Positions 63,168 to 64,000 of a stretch of 64,000 nucleotides of DNA are shown here, piece after piece. Under the pieces are notes generated by a model, which was given only the letters and a program-made list of their open reading frames with translations, did not search any database and was not told the DNA's origin. The stretch's first letter is position 1, and every line of letters starts with the position of its first letter. Location: NCBI GenBank assembly GCA_016712525.1, contig JADJQX010000006.1:186001-250000 (forward strand). Reading direction: 5' to 3'. Source of the stretch: Myxococcales bacterium (GTDB taxonomy: Bacteria; Myxococcota_A; Polyangia; Polyangiales; Polyangiaceae). The position numbers were made by a program, and so were the translations under genes.

Positions 63168-64000
63168 TCACGTCGAGGCGATCGCGCGCCGCCGGGCCAT
63201 CTCGATGACCGGGTATTTTCGGAGCGGGGCCTCGCGCACGTCCGCGAAGCCGAGCTTCGCGTAGAGACCTGCGGCGTCCCGTGTGCCTAGGCGCACGACC
63301 TGCGCGTCGCGCACGGCGGGGTGCCCGAGCAGGAGCTTCACCAGGGCCATCGCGAGCCCGCGGCCCCGCGCCTCGGGCGCGACGATCACGTCGAAGATCC
63401 ACGCGACACGCCCATCGCTCGTGGCCCGCGCGGCGGCGACGAGGCGCCCATCGCTCCCCGCGTCGCCGACCCTGACGCGGGAGCTCCGGAAGGCGCCGAG
63501 CACCGTCTCGCGCGCCACCCCTTCGAGCCAGTACGCCCCCTCGAGGAGCACTGCGGCCTCCTCGATGCGCGCCTCGTCGAGGTCGGCGAAGAGCGGCGTG
63601 CCGTCCTCGGCGAGGAGCGCTGGGGGCCGTGTGTCGTCGGGGCTCGCGCCGAGGATGGCCTCGATCGCGGCGTAGTCTCCCGGCTCTCCGCGGCCGAGGA
63701 GCCCCGCGTAGAGCCGCGCGCGCTCTGCCGGCGTGCGGTTCTGACCGAGCTTCTTCTTCCCCTGGATCACGTCGGGCACGAGGCGCACCACGTCGATGCC
63801 GGCGAGGGCCTTCGTGTAGAGCGGCGACTCGGCCGTGATCGGCACGTAGCCCCCCTCGGGCTGGAGCTTCTTCATGAGCGCAAGGAGCGCGCGAGCCTTC
63901 TCGTCGGGCTCGACGACCCGGTCGAGTCGTCCGTGGAGCTGCACGGAGCGGTAGAGCGTGGTGGCCGGGCATGCCCGCTCGGGGTCGAGGAAATGGCTCG
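63168..64000 (-). CDS. PPOX/FMN-binding and GNAT acetyltransferase fusion (partial)
   Basis: The gene enters from the right edge; 276 residues are visible. The first visible part (HFLDPERACPATTLYRSVQL, then EPDEKARALLALMKKLQPEGG) matches the later half of a pyridoxamine-oxidase-like flavin-binding domain. From ~residue 135 a GNAT domain follows: ALLAEDGTPLFAD, WIFDVIVAPEARGRGLAMAL (acetyl-CoA binding R/G-x-x-G-x-G/A pattern) and YAKLGFADVREAPLRKYPVIEM. The start codon is outside the window; an internal GTG at 63944 is not a likely start because homology continues upstream. Confidence 0.8.
   Translation of the reverse strand, partial: SHFLDPERACPATTLYRSVQLHGRLDRVVEPDEKARALLALMKKLQPEGGYVPITAESPLYTKALAGIDVVRLVPDVIQGKKKLGQNRTPAERARLYAGLLGRGEPGDYAAIEAILGASPDDTRPPALLAEDGTPLFADLDEARIEEAAVLLEGAYWLEGVARETVLGAFRSSRVRVGDAGSDGRLVAAARATSDGRVAWIFDVIVAPEARGRGLAMALVKLLLGHPAVRDAQVVRLGTRDAAGLYAKLGFADVREAPLRKYPVIEMARRRAIAST

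Overview
The window is high-GC DNA, about two-thirds G+C by eye. It is rich in lipoproteins and other exported proteins and has several markers of Myxococcota, probably Polyangia: C-termini with a Gly-Cys motif, a hydrophobic stretch and an Arg run (MYXO-CTERM type), delta-60 repeat proteins, an AgmX/PglI-type domain, RCC1-repeat and DUF2330-like lipoproteins, and a eukaryote-like PPP phosphatase. The taxonomic call is inference. I found no rRNA, tRNA or CRISPR array.

Layout. 1-9824: a run of exported proteins: a partial membrane protein, a LamG-like lipoprotein, an operon of a phospholipase-D-like lipoprotein with a second lipoprotein, a putative cysteine-peptidase lipoprotein, and a translationally coupled lipoprotein and NlpC/P60-type pair. 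9924-14469: a PPP phosphatase, an unknown protein, a 21-bp tandem repeat and an MFS transporter coupled to a VanY-type peptidase. 15216-39655: the main feature, a direct tandem array of three units of about 7 kb plus a partial fourth. Read on the minus strand, each unit holds a truncated VanY gene, a dispersed repeat (R2), a DUF559 nuclease-fold gene, a delta-60 repeat lipoprotein gene and a two-domain beta-helix (pectate-lyase-like) gene. The third unit is interrupted by a complete IS21-type element (32463-35071) with a 6-bp target duplication. 39805-47765: an M4-type metallopeptidase, a frameshifted DUF2330-like protein, an NFACT-R/DUF814 protein, an RCC1-like lipoprotein, a DUF3565-DUF1971 protein and a frameshifted GST. 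47766-64000: PBP1A, a SWIM-SNF2 helicase, a solute-binding protein coupled to an AgmX-like lipoprotein, a C39-like peptidase, a membrane-protein pair and a PPOX-GNAT fusion cut by the window end.

The array is the best candidate for something undescribed. The beta-helix body and the VanY and DUF559 parts are nearly identical between units. The delta-60 lipoprotein and the first ~90 residues of the beta-helix protein, which are adjacent on the DNA, differ strongly. This variable/constant design, the patchy sequence exchange between copies and a poly-C tract of 9, 8 or 6 bases upstream of the three delta-60 genes suggest a surface-variation or recognition locus. An important caution: single-base indels are common, mostly in homopolymers inside the repeat copies, so several apparent frameshifts could be assembly errors.
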